Numbered from the stretch's first letter, positions 36,391 through 51,300 are shown. The stretch is DNA of 64,000 bases from Myoxocephalus aenaeus (GCA_038501785.1 JBAMJR010000039.1:8095001-8159000); one strand, 5' to 3'. Notes: a model not told the origin generated them from the letters alone. Numbers and translations are program-made.

Positions 36391-39300
36391 ACTTGTTAAG
36401 TGCTAATGCTGGAACTAACACTTCTCCTGGTATCAGATGCAAACTGAAAAGACTGCATGCGTATTTTACTGCATGAGGAAGACGTCATCATAAACCTTAC
36501 AAATACAGTAAGATGCGCAAGTGGAACATGTCACCTTATTCCTGTCAGACATTATATTGATATATTTTATGTGTCCGGGGCCACTCCCACATCCTCACAA
36601 GTCACCTTACAGCTGGCCATGCAGCTTGAGAGGGAGGATGCGAACACTTCCTACCTAACAAGCAGCCGGCACAGTCAGCCGCCGCCTCCCTCCCCTCTTC
36701 CTCCCTCCCCTCTTCCTCCCTGAGGTGGAAACAGGCCACAGCGGCAGAGTCTGCGGCCGACAGTTCCAGCCACAAGGCTACGTTATCTCTGTCCACCACT
36801 CCCAGTGATACAGCTCCCATAGCAGCAGCAGCAGCGCACACAAAAACACAACCAGCTTGGCTAATCATTTCAGTAGCGAGGAAGTTCTGGCAAACAAGAA
36901 AGTGTGTGTGTGTGTGGGGGGGGGTGCCCCTTGGCTAGCTCCAGGCTTGATCTATGGGACACGAGCCTAGCAGGTGGGATGACTGGTTGCTACTTACTGA
37001 ACTGTGTCCCAGCAGGTCAGAGGGTAACTGGGGGGTATTTTTGTTGGGAATTCACAGCCAAAGATGAACACACTAAGGGAGGTTCACACACTAGATCACT
37101 CTATTAATAGTATACACACTCCTCTGCCTTGACGCCCTCTGAGGGACCCGTCTGTCTGTCTGTCTGTCTGTCTATCGCTCTATCACTTAATCCCACCTGT
37201 GCAGGTTACTCTTAGAGCCATTCACAACAGATTTATGGCCCTACCCTTGCCAGTTTGACCGGCCCTCATCACACATTAATGTGCTTAGTGTCACTGTAGA
37301 GACGGACAGCCATGATGTTCATAAATCAATAACTAAGAGACTCAGACTGAGTGTGTCATCGCTGCTGCTCATCCGTGCTAGCAAGGGTGCAAAGCTGGTT
37401 GAAAGCCATGTGGAAAATGCGACCGACAAAGCGCGAAGGTCTCTCTCTTATGTATCAACCCGGCCTGGGAAGGGGAAGTGTCTCCAGACTGTGTGTTGTG
37501 TCGCCGAGCGGACTCCGTGTCCTTCTCCTGGCCGCTTCGCCTGACTGCATCTGTCTGCCTGTTTCCCGTAGGGTTGTCAAAGAAGAGATTTCCGATGACA
37601 ACGCCAAGCTGCCCTGCTTCAACGGGAGAGTGGTGTCCTGGGTAAGTGAGATAGATGGGGCGCCCATGCTGCCCCGCTGTCCCGGGTGTGTGCGGCCTCG
37701 GCTCTCGGCAAAGACATGTGCGGCGCGCTCATGGATCATGTAAATGTGGTGTTGTGACGCCTCCACAGAGCCGTTTGAACGCTCTTCACCTTGATCTCAC
37801 TGTTCAGCCGCATTGTATAGGTGTGGGGGATTCCATTAGATATTTTACTGAGCTAGTTAGAAAATACAACATGAGTTTGACTGCTAAGGAATATCACACT
37901 ATCTGGTGTAAGCCATCTGATGGCCACTTACTCTATTGACCCCAGTAGCTTTATAGTGATTTGTATTTATGGAAGATAAGCAGTGCCGTGAGCCAGAGTT
38001 CCCCTACGGGGACAATAAAGTATGATGGATCCAATAAATCAAATCGATCTGTCATGTTAGAGGAGGATTTAGATGTGAATCATTGCTCCGTCATACAGAG
38101 CAGACGACACAGGTTAGAGCTCTGGCTTTAAATACGGATGGAAGACAAAGAGCCAGAATGTTTTAATTAGTTGGACATGTTTAATCTACTTTGGGGCTTT
38201 TTATTTGTAAGAGTTCAGTATAATGGTATTGTACTTTAATGAATGAATTAGTTAGCTCCACAGGGAGGTCAGAGGTCAGAACCAGGAGTACGGTGGTGGC
38301 TATAGAGTCATTAAAGACGGTCCGGCTCAATATCACTTACTCAGTGTCGATACAGTATTAACAACAGGGCTGGAAGCCTGTAATTACATGGGATCTCACT
38401 ATCCCACACTGATTTAACAACCTTCATGACTCATTCCCATTTGACTTACCAGTATTACTCCATACGTCATGCCAGTGGTGCCCAATTTTCTTTAGAGTTT
38501 CAGAAGCCGATTTATTTTCTTGACTTATTTCTTTCACTTTCGGCGATTTTTCATAGATGTTAATGACATTTTTTTTAATTCATGTAATTACAAATTTAAT
38601 ACATTCTTATTTTGCACACAAAGTTCCTACCATATAACATTGTTTCATGACCTTATATCAGCAACCTGCAATGCTGTTGTGTGATTTTACGTATGTATAT
38701 TGGCTGCTTTAAGTAATATAAACATATAGTTTATGTTGAGTACATGTTAAAAACAGACACTGAAAAATGCAAATGAACAAATGTCAAGATTCCCTTTAAC
38801 CTTAAGGCACTACTTAGGTACACTACTACCTCTCATGGTTAGTACATTCAGAACTGATTCATGTTTTAAAACAAATGTTACCAATTCTTACTGTAAACAG
38901 AAAAGAGAAACCTGAGAAATATTTTTGGGGCTTACGTGTCTGATTGATGTAAGGTGTCGGGATGCAGTTGCATTCATGAAGTCACATCAGGTCATCCACA
39001 ACCCTACAGCAATTGTAATGTAGACCCAACATAAAATAATCCCAATGAGCTGCAAACATTTGGTAAAAAGAGGGCACTGGTATCAGATCAGGATTCAGTA
39101 TTAGGAGAGAAAAAGGCCCGTCAGGGTACTCCGATCAGTAGGGAGGTGTTTTTCCTTAACGTAAGAACAGTAAGAACATCTTTTATCTTCATAAAACTGG
39201 AACACCGAGGACCAGACTGCTCCTTCTTTCAGACAGAAAGCCGTTCAGAACGCAGCAGGTGGGGATGGAAAGTATCCCACATGTAATAATGTAATAATCT

Positions 39301-42300
39301 AGTGACAATTTACACATTATAATAATCATAGTCCATACGCTACTTAAGGGCTGCCTGTTCTAACTTCCATTGTTGTGGCTCTGATGAAAGGATAGTGGCT
39401 GTATCTACGGGTCATTGTACATCATCCTTTGTACTGGTGCCAGCGTCGCTGTGTGTTTCTGTCTTTTACGGTTGTTTTTGATCTTCTCTCTCCTCACTAT
39501 GGGGCCTATATCATTCCTACAGAATATGTATTATTCTAAATGTTTTGCATGAATATGTCTCGTCTCTAACGAATCTTTCCAACTTCCCTCTCTCAGTTGG
39601 TCCTGGCAGAGAGTTCCCACTCTGATGGAGGGTCTCAGTGCACAGAGAGCCACCCGGAGCTGCCCCCTCCTCTGGAGAGAACCGGGGGCATCGGAGACTC
39701 CCGGCCCCCCTCCTTCCAGTAAGTAGGCTTGCTTACTGCCCATCGTGTACGCACAATTTCACACACATCGGACAAGTAGGCAGATGTATTCAAGCACACC
39801 GGCCCGTGCACTGGGGGAGCTTTTTATTCCACACCATATGAGCTAATCAGAATACGGAAAGCTCATCACAAAGGTTTGCCATCGCGGGCTCGTATGGGAG
39901 CTGTAGGTGCTCTGTGTGCGAATATGGCATGAAGTATGTGCTTAAAGCTTCAAGTGTGGGAACATGCACGGGTGTGCGTATTCCACTCACAAGTGTATAC
40001 GTTCCCTCCCGCCCACTCAACCATGGAGTAAGGCGCTCATCGATGTAAACATGATGAGGCCGGCAGTGCTGCTGATTCTTGAAATAGCCTTCACAGCATA
40101 AATATCTTCAGGCAAAAACTGGCACTCAGTGAGTGAGGCCCATTATGTTCAGTCACTCAGAGCATTCAAACACACTCGGCTAATGAAGGCACATGTGGCC
40201 CGAAAACACGCTAAAAGCTCAGAAATGGAGATTTCCCCGACAGCCTGGTGACTGTATTACCTGAGCACGGACTTTGACTTCAGACTGGCCAGGACAGAGG
40301 ATCTCACTGCACTTGCTAAGGAGAAGTCCCATGCTAAATATAGCGAGAAGGGCTGGGGGCAGTGGGGGCCGAGGGTTGTTGCCGTTACAGCGCTAGAGCA
40401 ATATGGCCGAGGCTCTATATTGAGAACATGCAATCTGTCATGTCTCGCTGTATCTCTTTATCCAGGGTTTGACATCTCAGCTCGCTTTTGCCCTCTATGG
40501 GCTGTCCCCTGCTGTTTGGCTGTCAGCTGGCCTGATGGTTTTATTGTTCCCGGTTAGCTTCCACCAGGACTACCGCCACCTTGTGGAGCAAGACGTCAGT
40601 ATTTCTTACCCCACGTCACACCCCCCCCCCCCCCCCCCCCCCCCCCCTCCTTTACTCTCCCTTTCTTTCCCCCTCTTTGAGTCAGACAGGCAGGCCTTTC
40701 TCTCAGAGAACCAGCGAGGTGGTGAATTCCCTATAGCCGAGCTCTCTTTCTGAAATTAATCCAGTATTCCACCCTTTACCTCTCTCTGTAAATAGCCAGA
40801 ATATTATTACCACTTCATTTTCTCTTGTGCTTTATTCATGCGTTTCATGCGTTTGCCGGCGTGAATGGCTCTATTTGATGTGCACACAGAATAGGTGTTT
40901 TGGGGCTGAGAATGCACACACAACTGATGCGCTTCTGCCTGGTAATCCGGATTAACGGACATTAAAAGCCACCGTCTCTATTTCCCAAGAGGGGAGGCGG
41001 GGGCGGCGACGGGCAGCGGAGAGAGAGGGGAGGGACGGAGCGGTGGAGAAGTTGAAAAGGAGGTGGCATTCGTTCACAGCTGCAGCGTAGCGCCTTGGAT
41101 AATCCCCCCCCCCCCCCCCCCCGATCAGCAGACCTGCCGCCTGGCTGGTGTGCAGCCATCGCCGAGCCTGACAGACAGCCAGTCACCTCCACATCAATCA
41201 GCGCACTGCTTGCACGATCACGACCGATAAGAAATGCATTTTTTTTTTCCCCCGACTACGCATCTGCAGGGACATTTGCATGCGCGCGCTGACCCTGTGT
41301 AGGTGAAGCCCGGCCCAGGTGCACCCATTAGTACCTCGGAGCACGCCTCATTGAGCACCGTGTCCCGCTGAGTGAGCACAGCAGACGCAGCAGACGCACC
41401 TTTTTTAATATGCATTGATCATTCACACACCGCCTGTGAGGACTTTTGTGTTTGTGTTTTCTGCCTTTTCTGCCTTTTTGGATCTGTTTGCACACTATGA
41501 ATATGACACCATTTGTAAATGAGCCATTCGAGCGTGCATGTGCCAGCATGACAGTGTGATTATTTATGCGGGTGGAAAGTACATGTCGCACACATGCCTA
41601 AGCGTGTGTGACAGACTGACAGGGGTTGAGTAGAGTTCTCAGCAGCTTTAGGTTACTTTCCTCGGTGCCCGGTGGCTGCGGGGGTCCCTTAACCCTGGAG
41701 CCCGAGGCCACACAGTCGCCAGCCCTCTGACAGAATAACAATCTGCCCTCCAGCCGCCTCAGAACCCGCAGACTCCTCCCAGACCCCAAGTACACAGGCC
41801 AGCGTATTGCTCAGCCCACACCTGATCTACCGCTTTTTTTTTTAACGCAATCTGTCATTCCCCTCTCTCTGTCTCTCTCCCGATCGTGCTCCAGGCACCA
41901 TCTGGGCTTTCAATAGGTCTCATTAATGCCAGCATTGTCCAGAATGGCTCCCGCTCAGGGTATCTGGTCATTAATGACACTTAGTGAAAAACACATCACA
42001 TACCACAGAACAATGAAACCCCTATTTTGGCCTGAGGGATTGAATTTGAAACAGTGTAATAATATGAGTTGCATATTCCCCAAAGGCAGACTGGCAGGCG
42101 AACAGATATTACAACAGACAGAAGTATATTGTAGCTGGGGATTATGTTCAGGAGTGTTGGTCGCAGAACGGCGAGCGAATGCATTTGAAAGACTTTCTGT
42201 GTGGGAGACGGAGGCGAGCGTGTGCGCGTTTTTTTTTTTACATCGTTCTGATTCTGACTGAAGTTTTTTTTCCCGATGTGTGTATTGCAGCGCCAATGCG

Positions 42301-45300
42301 GTGAGCAGTCGCGATGGCCTGGACACCGAGACGGGAACGGAGTCTCTCCTGAGCCACCGCAGAGAGCGAGAGAGAGAGCGGGCGCGCAGGAGAGCGAGAG
42401 AGACTGAGCGTGAGTATTATCAGCCGGGAACAGATGGATCCCAAAAAATGCAATTATCTTGTCATTTTGTAGTTATTGCTTTTCAATGTCTCCTACTCAA
42501 CACTTAACTTCCTTAAAAACATACACACACACACACACACATTGGACAGACAGCAGACATGTATGAAAAGAGGCCCTGAGGGGTCACATGGTGTGTATTG
42601 AACTTTTGCTACGTGAGACCAAGAAACATAGCGATTCAAATTCTCGGAAAAGTGAAGAACTTATGAGGTGAATAAGTTCACTAAATGTCAAAACTGTCTT
42701 TCCCAGTGGTTGCCTTGTGTTTCCTGCGGCTCAGGTTTATGGTCAGAGGCTTTTTTCCACTCGGTAGTCACACTCCGGTCTTCTCCAATGATTATACCCT
42801 GTCAGAAGACACATTTTGGTGAAATATCACAGGAAAGCATTCTGCAACTATTGTAGAGAGATATAAATGCAACCATCTGCAGTCTACCTGGACAAGAAAG
42901 TGTTAGATTGTTGCTTTTAAAAGGCCCTGAGAGCTATTATCAAGAGAGAACCCGTCTGCTTTATTGTTTTGACATTCGACTGCAGAGCTTTATATTAAAA
43001 CCCCTCATTTAAGAGAAGGACGGCTTTCTTTCTGCTCCTTCAAACTGCTCTGCTCGACAGACTCAATGTTTTTAATACGAGAGTCTGCCAGGCCACATCA
43101 CATGCTTGCACTGTCCACAGTGTACTGGTGCAGCAGGATGCGCCGTGTTCTGTTATCAGCATCGTCGTACCATCTGCAATATTTTGAGCTGTCCGCTTCA
43201 GTCTATTCCAGTTCTTGCCATACAATTATTTTGGCAGAATTAGTTGTTTTTTATGGCAGGAAGTAATATTTCCACAGCTTCTGATACTCACAGCCGGTCG
43301 TCTCCCTGTCTCTCTTCCTCTTGTCCTCACTTCACAGCGGTTCCTCTCTTTGCATCCCGCACTCATTACGCAACTCGCAGCACAGCGTGCAGCATTGTGC
43401 AACTGTCATGCATTCTGGAAACAGAATTGAACTTTATCCTTGCAGAATAAGCACACAATCGTATGCATCGATTCCGTGTATCTTGTGACCGTGTTTTTGA
43501 CTCGACTCGAGACATGTTGTTGACGCTCTCCATGTCAGATCCACTGCTGCTAACTTCCAAACTGCACATCTGTTGTTTTCTGGCTGATGCGGAAAACACT
43601 TGAACAGCCTGATGAACTTTGCATCTGTCCTCAATCCCCCGTGTTGACTGACCTAGAAAGATCTAGCAAAGCAAGAACCCGTATAATGAACTTCATTTTG
43701 GGTGTGCTAGCTCAGTGGTTGCTGTCTCACTCACATAGCCTGGTAGTACAGGAGGAGCCGGTAGCCCCACCTCTTCACTTCGCAGCCTGCAGCATCAGCA
43801 GGAATTCCCCTGTCACCTTATATACACACACGCTTCAAGTGATTTTGTCTCGGTGTGAATGCTTTGCTGTTTGACAATGATGGGTGAAAAGTGTGCAGCC
43901 CCCGGTAAACATATCCCTCCTCATTCTCCGTCTGTGCAGCGGCGTTTGAGAATGAATGGATGAAAAAAAATGCAGCGGCCGAACGTTTTAGTCGGGTGAG
44001 CAGGTGTCGGATTAAAGTTATGGGATATGATCCGTTTCAATGCCGCCAGGTGCTCTGCGCCTTAACCCGTTGTAAGACACGACTCCAGTGTTCAGCTATT
44101 ACATCGTAGCAGAGAACATTTAATACCCTGAAAAAGAAGGGAAAAAAAAACAAGCATCAGCATTTCATGAAGTATAATGCTGGTCAGCACTGCTGGGATT
44201 TCCCGGGTTGAGGTCAAAGAAGACATGGCTAAGCCAATGCACTTATGCTTGTATCAAAGTATTAACATGAAGCACAAAAACATCTGGTGAAACTGTCCTT
44301 CGTTATGATACGCTTCTTAAATCGATGTCTGGTGATGAGATGCCGCTAAAAGCGCATGGGTTTAGAATAACCCGAGGGGGGTTTTCACCTGTGATGGGAC
44401 AGGACAGCACATCGTCTCAAATCCCATATTATCGCTGATTTGGAGAATACCGTCATCTGATTGGTCACAGACAGATTAGCAGTCATTCTATAGTGGCGTG
44501 CCATGGGAGGGAGGGAGGGAGGAGGCGATACTTTCTCCTGACTCTCGGCTCAGTTTCTCTGCGCGTCGGACGGAGGCACGCTGTCGGCTGTGGTGAGAGG
44601 GATTTGTTGTCTGATGATGATGATATTTGACATTTGAGTGTGTTGTGTTATACATTTCATGTCGAAGGTTAGCTTAATGCAGGTATTTTTTCCCAAAAAT
44701 GTAACGGGAAAAGTGCTCTAGTCGTGCAGTACGAAGTTTATCGTTACTTGTTTTGAGCTTGTATACATTACTATTACTATTTACTTTATCTTGTGCATTA
44801 TTTATGGATTTAGGTATCATAATGAATTCAAATTCAACTTTTACAACCATCTTATCCTTTGAAATGTCACAACTTAAAAAAAAAAAAAAAAAAAAAGGTC
44901 ATGAAAAAGTGAGTCTCTCACTCCTTTTCCTGACTTGCCGCTCTTCACAGAGGAGCTTTATGCTTATTCCCTATGTGTTGCTGCCTCTGTTGTAGAGAAG
45001 CTGTGAAGCCCGTCAGCAGCCAGCTGGTGGGTAAAGACCGTCTGGGGCTCAGGCTGACTTTTGGAGAACGGCTAGCACAGACGGAGCAGAGCACAAAGAC
45101 ACAGATTTCAGTCTGGCTTGGTGAACCTGCACTCTTTTGTTTGTTTTCCTCTGGCGTGGCGATCAACTGAGCGTGGGAGCAAAATATGCTTGTGTGATCC
45201 TGACAGCGGATGTCACGTCCCTCTGCTGATTGAGTGCTTATGCGCAGCAGTAGCTCGGCTTTCATAGCGGCACCCTCCGGGCGGAGATAGCGATGGGAAC

Positions 45301-48300
45301 TACCTCATTACAGGAATGCTTTGCTCGCTCTCGGCGAATACGTTGGCTGCCACGCCCTCTTCGCCTTACGAGACCTTTTCGGACAATCCGCTGTCACCCT
45401 GAGACAGCGCCGCCTCACTGGCAATGTACGTATGGAGATGGGCAGGGGGGTTAAGTACACTCCTGGGAATGTTGAGAGTAGTCAGGCACCTCAATAGGAG
45501 TACATCTCAAGTAGCTGTATCAATGTTTCAACTGTGTATGATTATTCCTACCATTTTACATATTGTACTGAAGTAATTGATGCTTTATTTCATTCCCCTG
45601 TACTTTCTGAAATCTTCCATAGGTATCAAAGATGAAAGCCCCTCTGTTGTTCAAATAACTATGATATTTCTTTCCGCTTCTGCCACTCTTACTATCACCA
45701 TCTTCTCTTCCCCCCTGGTCTCTCCCTCTCGTTCTGATCCGACCCCCGCGACGAGCGCCTTGACCTCCGGTCTGACTCGCTGCCGCTCTGCTCTTCTCCC
45801 TCTCCTCCAGTCCCTCGCATCAACGGTCACTCGAAATCGGAGCGCACCGCAAGGGACTCGGCCATGGGTTACGACAGCGCCTCGGTAATGAGCAGCGAGC
45901 TGGAGTCCAGCTCATTCGTCGACAGTGAGGAAGACGAGGATGCGAGCAGGTAACACACTACTTCACCTCAAAACGTCTTCCTGCTCTATGCAGACACTCA
46001 GATCAGGAGCTGAAACTAAATATCTATTATTCATAAAAAGTAGTAATGGAAACCACAAAAAAAAGAGAACCACCTTAAAATACAATATATGTATTGTATG
46101 TATACACATATATTGTATTAAAAAAATATATATATATATATTTCTCGAGACTCTCTGAGGTGTTGATTCACAATAGTTATTTTTATATTACTAATTTATT
46201 AGTGTCCGATTAGTGAAAACACACATTTTCCCAGAGCCCACGTTGATGTACTATTCTTTTACCTGTCCAACAGTCCAAAAACCACTGCTATTTAATTAAA
46301 AAAGCAGAATGCCTTCACATTTGTGATGCTAGCATTAGCATACATTTGACATTTTTACTTGAAAAATGTAATAAATTAGATGATTTCTTTTTATTTCAAC
46401 GTATTGATTAATTAACTAATCGTGTCAGGTCTTTTCTGTGCAGCATCTATAGTAGATGTACTCACCACTAATACTTTGCGCCTCTTTCTTCCTCTCCATA
46501 TTACTGCTATATACTTACTATTTCCCCCATCTTCTTCTGTGTTTCAGGCTCAGTAGCTCCACAGAACAAAGTTCTTCTTCACAGCTGATGCGCAGACACA
46601 AGCGCCGCCGGCGGAGGCACAAAGTGGCCAAAATAGACCGGGTGAGCCCCTCAAAGACACGTCCCTGTTCCGGGTGAAATTTAAATTGACATTAAGTATA
46701 AAAGAAAGAGAAGAGAGGGCTGATTGATATCGACTTTATGCCACGTTGACTGTTTCTGATGTGCTTATCCTCTTCCTGCCTTTGCAGTCTTCATCCTTCA
46801 GCAGTATCACAGACTCCACTATGAGCCTCAACATCATCACCGTCACGCTCAACATGGGTAAAGCTGACACTTCTATACTTACATATATAGATATATACAT
46901 TGTAATGTACAAGCATGGCTATAATAATGTTTTTCAGACCTAATACTGTGTGTTCCCTGCTTTTTCCCTGACAGAGAAATACAACTTTCTCGGTATCAGT
47001 ATTGTCGGTCAGAGTAATGACCGAGGAGACGGCGGCATCTACATCGGCTCCATAATGAAAGGAGGCGCGGTGGCTGCTGATGGGAGGATAGAACCTGGAG
47101 ATATGCTCCTTCAGGTACTCTGGCAGATACTTCCAACTTTACAAAACATGATTGAACATTTGCCGTTGTCGTCATCATACATTTTTGGGATAAATATCAG
47201 TGTTTTAGACGTAATGAAAAGAAGAAGATTTTATTTATTTATCCCAATATCACAAATTTGCCTCAATGGGCTTTAAAATCTGTACAATATACGATACCCT
47301 CTGTCCTTGACCTTTGAGTTGGATAAGGAAAAATTCCCCCAAAAAAACGTAACAAGGGAACAAAATGCAAGAAACCGCTCGCAACTGAGGAGGGATCCCT
47401 CTACCATGACAGACAGACGAGCAATAGATGTTGTATGTACAGAATAATGCAAATAATACAATTGCAGAATAGGCAATCCATATGAAACAATGGATACATC
47501 ATATATGAAGAAAATGGAGAGAGAGAGAGAGAGAGTGAGAGCGGCAGTGTGGAAGCTAAACGTGACAAATGAAGATATGACTGTATAGAGTTTCTGTCTG
47601 AGGTTTTGTGGCCCATTAGGAACCACAGTGTTGCATTCACTTCCGTTACGAGGCTCTTTTGTAGAAGTTGTAATTCTGCCTCTCCTTTTCCTTCCTGTTA
47701 ATGCCTCTCCTTTGATCTCAGAGCGGCAGAGCGTACAGCTCCACCCTCTATAAAGCACATACGATATTCACAGTAGAGGTTTTATTATGACTGTGTATCC
47801 CATAGAAAGCAGCCTGGAGGCCCAAGAGCACTGCAGAGAGCATAACTACTTATTTAGCACTCCACAGAGCTTCAAAATAATATTGAACTCATGGAAACAC
47901 TTTGAACAATTTATGTAATGAGTTATATATGTTGTTCCAACCAGGTGAATGACGTAAACTTTGAGAACATGAGCAATGACGACGCAGTGAGGATCCTCAG
48001 AGAGATTGTGTCCAAAACTGGGTAAGAGAATACGACTCAGCTCAGACCAACTACTGAGCGTTGTGATTATTTAACTCTGCTGCAGAAGATTATCACATTG
48101 AGAGCAGAATTATTCTATGTCAAGGGTAATCTTACTCTTCAGACTAACGTGGTAATCTCATAGGGTGATGTTTGGGTATTCAAAGGATTTAAAGAATTAA
48201 AAAGGAACCCCTATTGAGAAAGAATCATGAGTGTAAAATACAAGCATATCCCTACAGCTTATCCATTGTTGCAAGACCTGCATGTTTGTTGCTTGATTTA

Positions 48301-51300
48301 GCAACTTTTGTGACTTTTTTTTCCCATAAGAAGAGTCGTGGATGCATCTGCATCACTCGCCTGCTGTTTATACAAGTTTAGAGCAAGATTTTATAGTACA
48401 TACAATACTGTGCACACTAATATAGATTATCATATGGTGTCCGTTTGTAACTGGTAGTGACTTGAGTTCAGTACTTTCCACCGAAAACAACTGACTTGAT
48501 CTCTGAGCTGATGATTGAACCAGTCAAACCGATAAATAAATAATATAGACAGTAATCCGTTTTCTGCTTTATTATTTGGCGCAATCAAACTTTGCTCCGA
48601 TGTATTTGGTCTTCAAAAAGGCAATCTATTTAACCGTATCCTCTATTTGCTTTTTCTCCAGTCCGATCAGTCTCACTGTGGCCAAATGTTGGGACCCGTC
48701 TCCACGAAGTTACTTCACCATCCCTCGTGGTAAGACAGACACGAGTGCTGTGTCGCAATCACATGGATACGCTTCTAACTTCCAGAGCAAACTGATACCT
48801 TAAATGTCTGTTTATTCTGTTTCTCCATTCATTTATTCTGTTTGCTTTCACATTTTCCTTGTCTTCTTTTTTAATTGAAAGATCCTTAATTTACAGAGCA
48901 ACCTGCAATATTTAAGATGCATGAACATTTCCATTTTTACACGAGATTATTACATCTGGAGCAATATATACTGATGTCTCTGAGGAGGTTTGACAACGTT
49001 GCCTTGTGTGTGTGTTTCTTTTGTTCAGCTGAGCCCGTGAGGCCCATTGACCCAGCAGCCTGGATTTCACACACCACCGCCCTGACGGGACCTTACCCCC
49101 ACTATGGTAAAAACAACCAACCACCACCGCCAACACACTCTATGAAGCATCCATTCTGTGGTAATTATGATAACCTTACAACATTTAAGCAATTGGAAAG
49201 TTCCGTTTGTCAATATTTCTCTTACTCCTCTCCCCACGCCAGAGTTTGATGACTTGCCTCTGTCTGCAAGTAAAACAGACATGGCAACCATAGTCAAGGT
49301 GATGCAGTTGCCGGACTCTGGCCTAGAGATTCGAGACAGGATGTGGTTGAAGATCACCATCACCAACGCTGTCATTGGTGAGAAGAGCTGAGCTGTGCAC
49401 ACCTCTGTTGCTGGTTCGATCCCCAGTCTCCCCATAGTTCGCATGTCGAAGTGTCCTCGAGCAAGACACTGAACCCCCAGTTGCTCCTCGGGCGCCTCAC
49501 GGCAGCACTCTGCTCCTTAATTACTTAGGATGGGTTAAATGCAGATAATGATTTCCCCAAGGGGATTAATAAAGGATAATTTCTTCTTCTTAATTTACTT
49601 GTAAGTCGGAGGAATACACAGACCTGCGTTGTTTGCATACTGCTCTGAACATTGGTGCTTTCTGAGGAAAAATTGTCAATTGAATTGATTGTTTGTTTCT
49701 GAAAATGAGGCCTGAAAAGTATCACGCAGCATTTTAGCATCAACAGCACCAAATTTACTCAGAGCTCTTGCAATATTGAGCATCTCTTCGCATCTGGCCA
49801 ACACATTAGTGCAGCGGCCTACATGTCTGTGTGTTTGTTGCGGTGTCAGGTGCTGACGTGGTGGACTGGCTCTACTCCAGAGTAGAAGGATTCAAGGACC
49901 GGCGGGATGCGAGGAAGTACGCGAGCAGTCTGCTGAAACACGGCTACCTGAGACACACCGTCAACAAGATCACCTTCTCCGAGCAGTGCTACTACACCTT
50001 CGGAGACCTCTGCCAAAGTACAGCCACTTCCATCAGTGTGTCAATAATGCAACTACATGTGTGCGTTTTTTAATGCTTTTTGAGCTAAACCTGTCCCTTT
50101 CTGGTTCTGCTCTATTTCCAATAAGACATGGCATCACTCAATTTAAATGAGGGATCCAGCGGCGGAGGCTCGGAGCAGGACACTCTGGCACCGCTCCCTC
50201 CCACCAGCAACCCCTGGCCCCTGGGCGGGCAGCCATTCCCCTACCCTCCCTTTCCCTCCGCACCCCCCAGCTTCCCCCCAGGATACTCAGACCCCTGCCA
50301 CAGTTTCCACAGTGGGAGCGCAGGCAGCCCGCACAGCGAGGGTGAGCAATGAAAAGGAGGCGTAAAAAAAAAAATGGGCCTCTGAGTTTTTTTTCCGTCA
50401 GGCTTTCTTTAATTAATGTGATTTAACTCAACGTGCAACATGACATTTCCCCTCATTCCTGACGTGTGATGTCAGTATTAACAAGTGTCTGACTCATGCT
50501 AATGTTAGCCGCTCTGCCTCTCTCGGGGCAGAACGGCTAACATTAGCACGCGTTGACATTGGATTGCATCTTTATTAATCAAATATGTGTATTCTAAAAC
50601 GCGTCCTGTATTGTCAAGGTCAATCATGAGCATCTTGAGTCATGCAGCGGACAGCTCTGCAGTACTGGGTGTGTACACGCAACAAAATCTGATCAGCCAT
50701 GATTTTACAAATCACCAGCTTGAAACGATCAACACCGAGGCCATCCCTCATCAGTCCTGGATTGACCTTTTGTTTCATTTCGAATCAGAGCGCGATATTG
50801 ATTTGTGTTGCTTCTGCATGGCTTTTTGATGTCTGCATTGAGGGAGAGTGGAGAACCAGGGGTGTTTACACGGCTCCGATAGCGTGTTTGTATTACATTT
50901 CATGACCAGGCTGATAAAAGTAAGCTACATGTTACCATCCATCAGTCTACTTTTCATTGTTTTGAGTGATCCATCCAGACATCGTCATGTCTTGCTCTCC
51001 GCCGGTTGTCACTCAGTTCAGTTGGTTCATCTGCAACCTTTGAAACGTGGAGGGAAAGAGATCACGTAGATAAGAATAGTCATGTGATGTATTTTATATG
51101 TAGTTTTGTTTCTTTTGGCACTTCCAAACAAGTGTTCATGGGTAATTATGCGTTTGCCTACTTGTTTGAATAAGTGCATGTGCTTGTTTTTGCATTTTTG
51201 AGGAGCAATTTCTCCAAGAGATTTTTTTTTCATTTTTTTTTTTTGGGATGACAAGGAAAAGACCAAGAACAGCCATGGGTGTAATATTAGGTTTGACCAT

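Larger units (their letters stand above)
32986..37571 (+). other. dvl1: dvl1 intron 1: repeats and G-rich block
   Basis: Holds the Z-DNA tract, a G-rich block at 34387-34438, (TG)n at 36352-36388, a CCCTCTTCCTCCCT tandem near 36692-36720, and (TCTG)n at 37149-37173. No additional coding exon is supported. Confidence 0.6.
32816..37641 (+). other. dvl1: DIX domain exons of dvl1
   Basis: Exon 1 (MAETKIIYHIDEEETPYLVK ... YKFFFKSMDQDFG) and exon 2 (VVKEEISDDNAKLPCFNGRV) form the complete DIX domain. It self-polymerises head to tail and binds the Axin DAX domain. Intron 1 between them is 4.6 kb. Confidence 0.92.

Noticed and set aside
46932..46947. TAATACTGTGTG resembling the miR-429/200b start (the miR-200 cluster is at 1p36.33)
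   Set aside because: The match stops after about nine bases and there is no hairpin.
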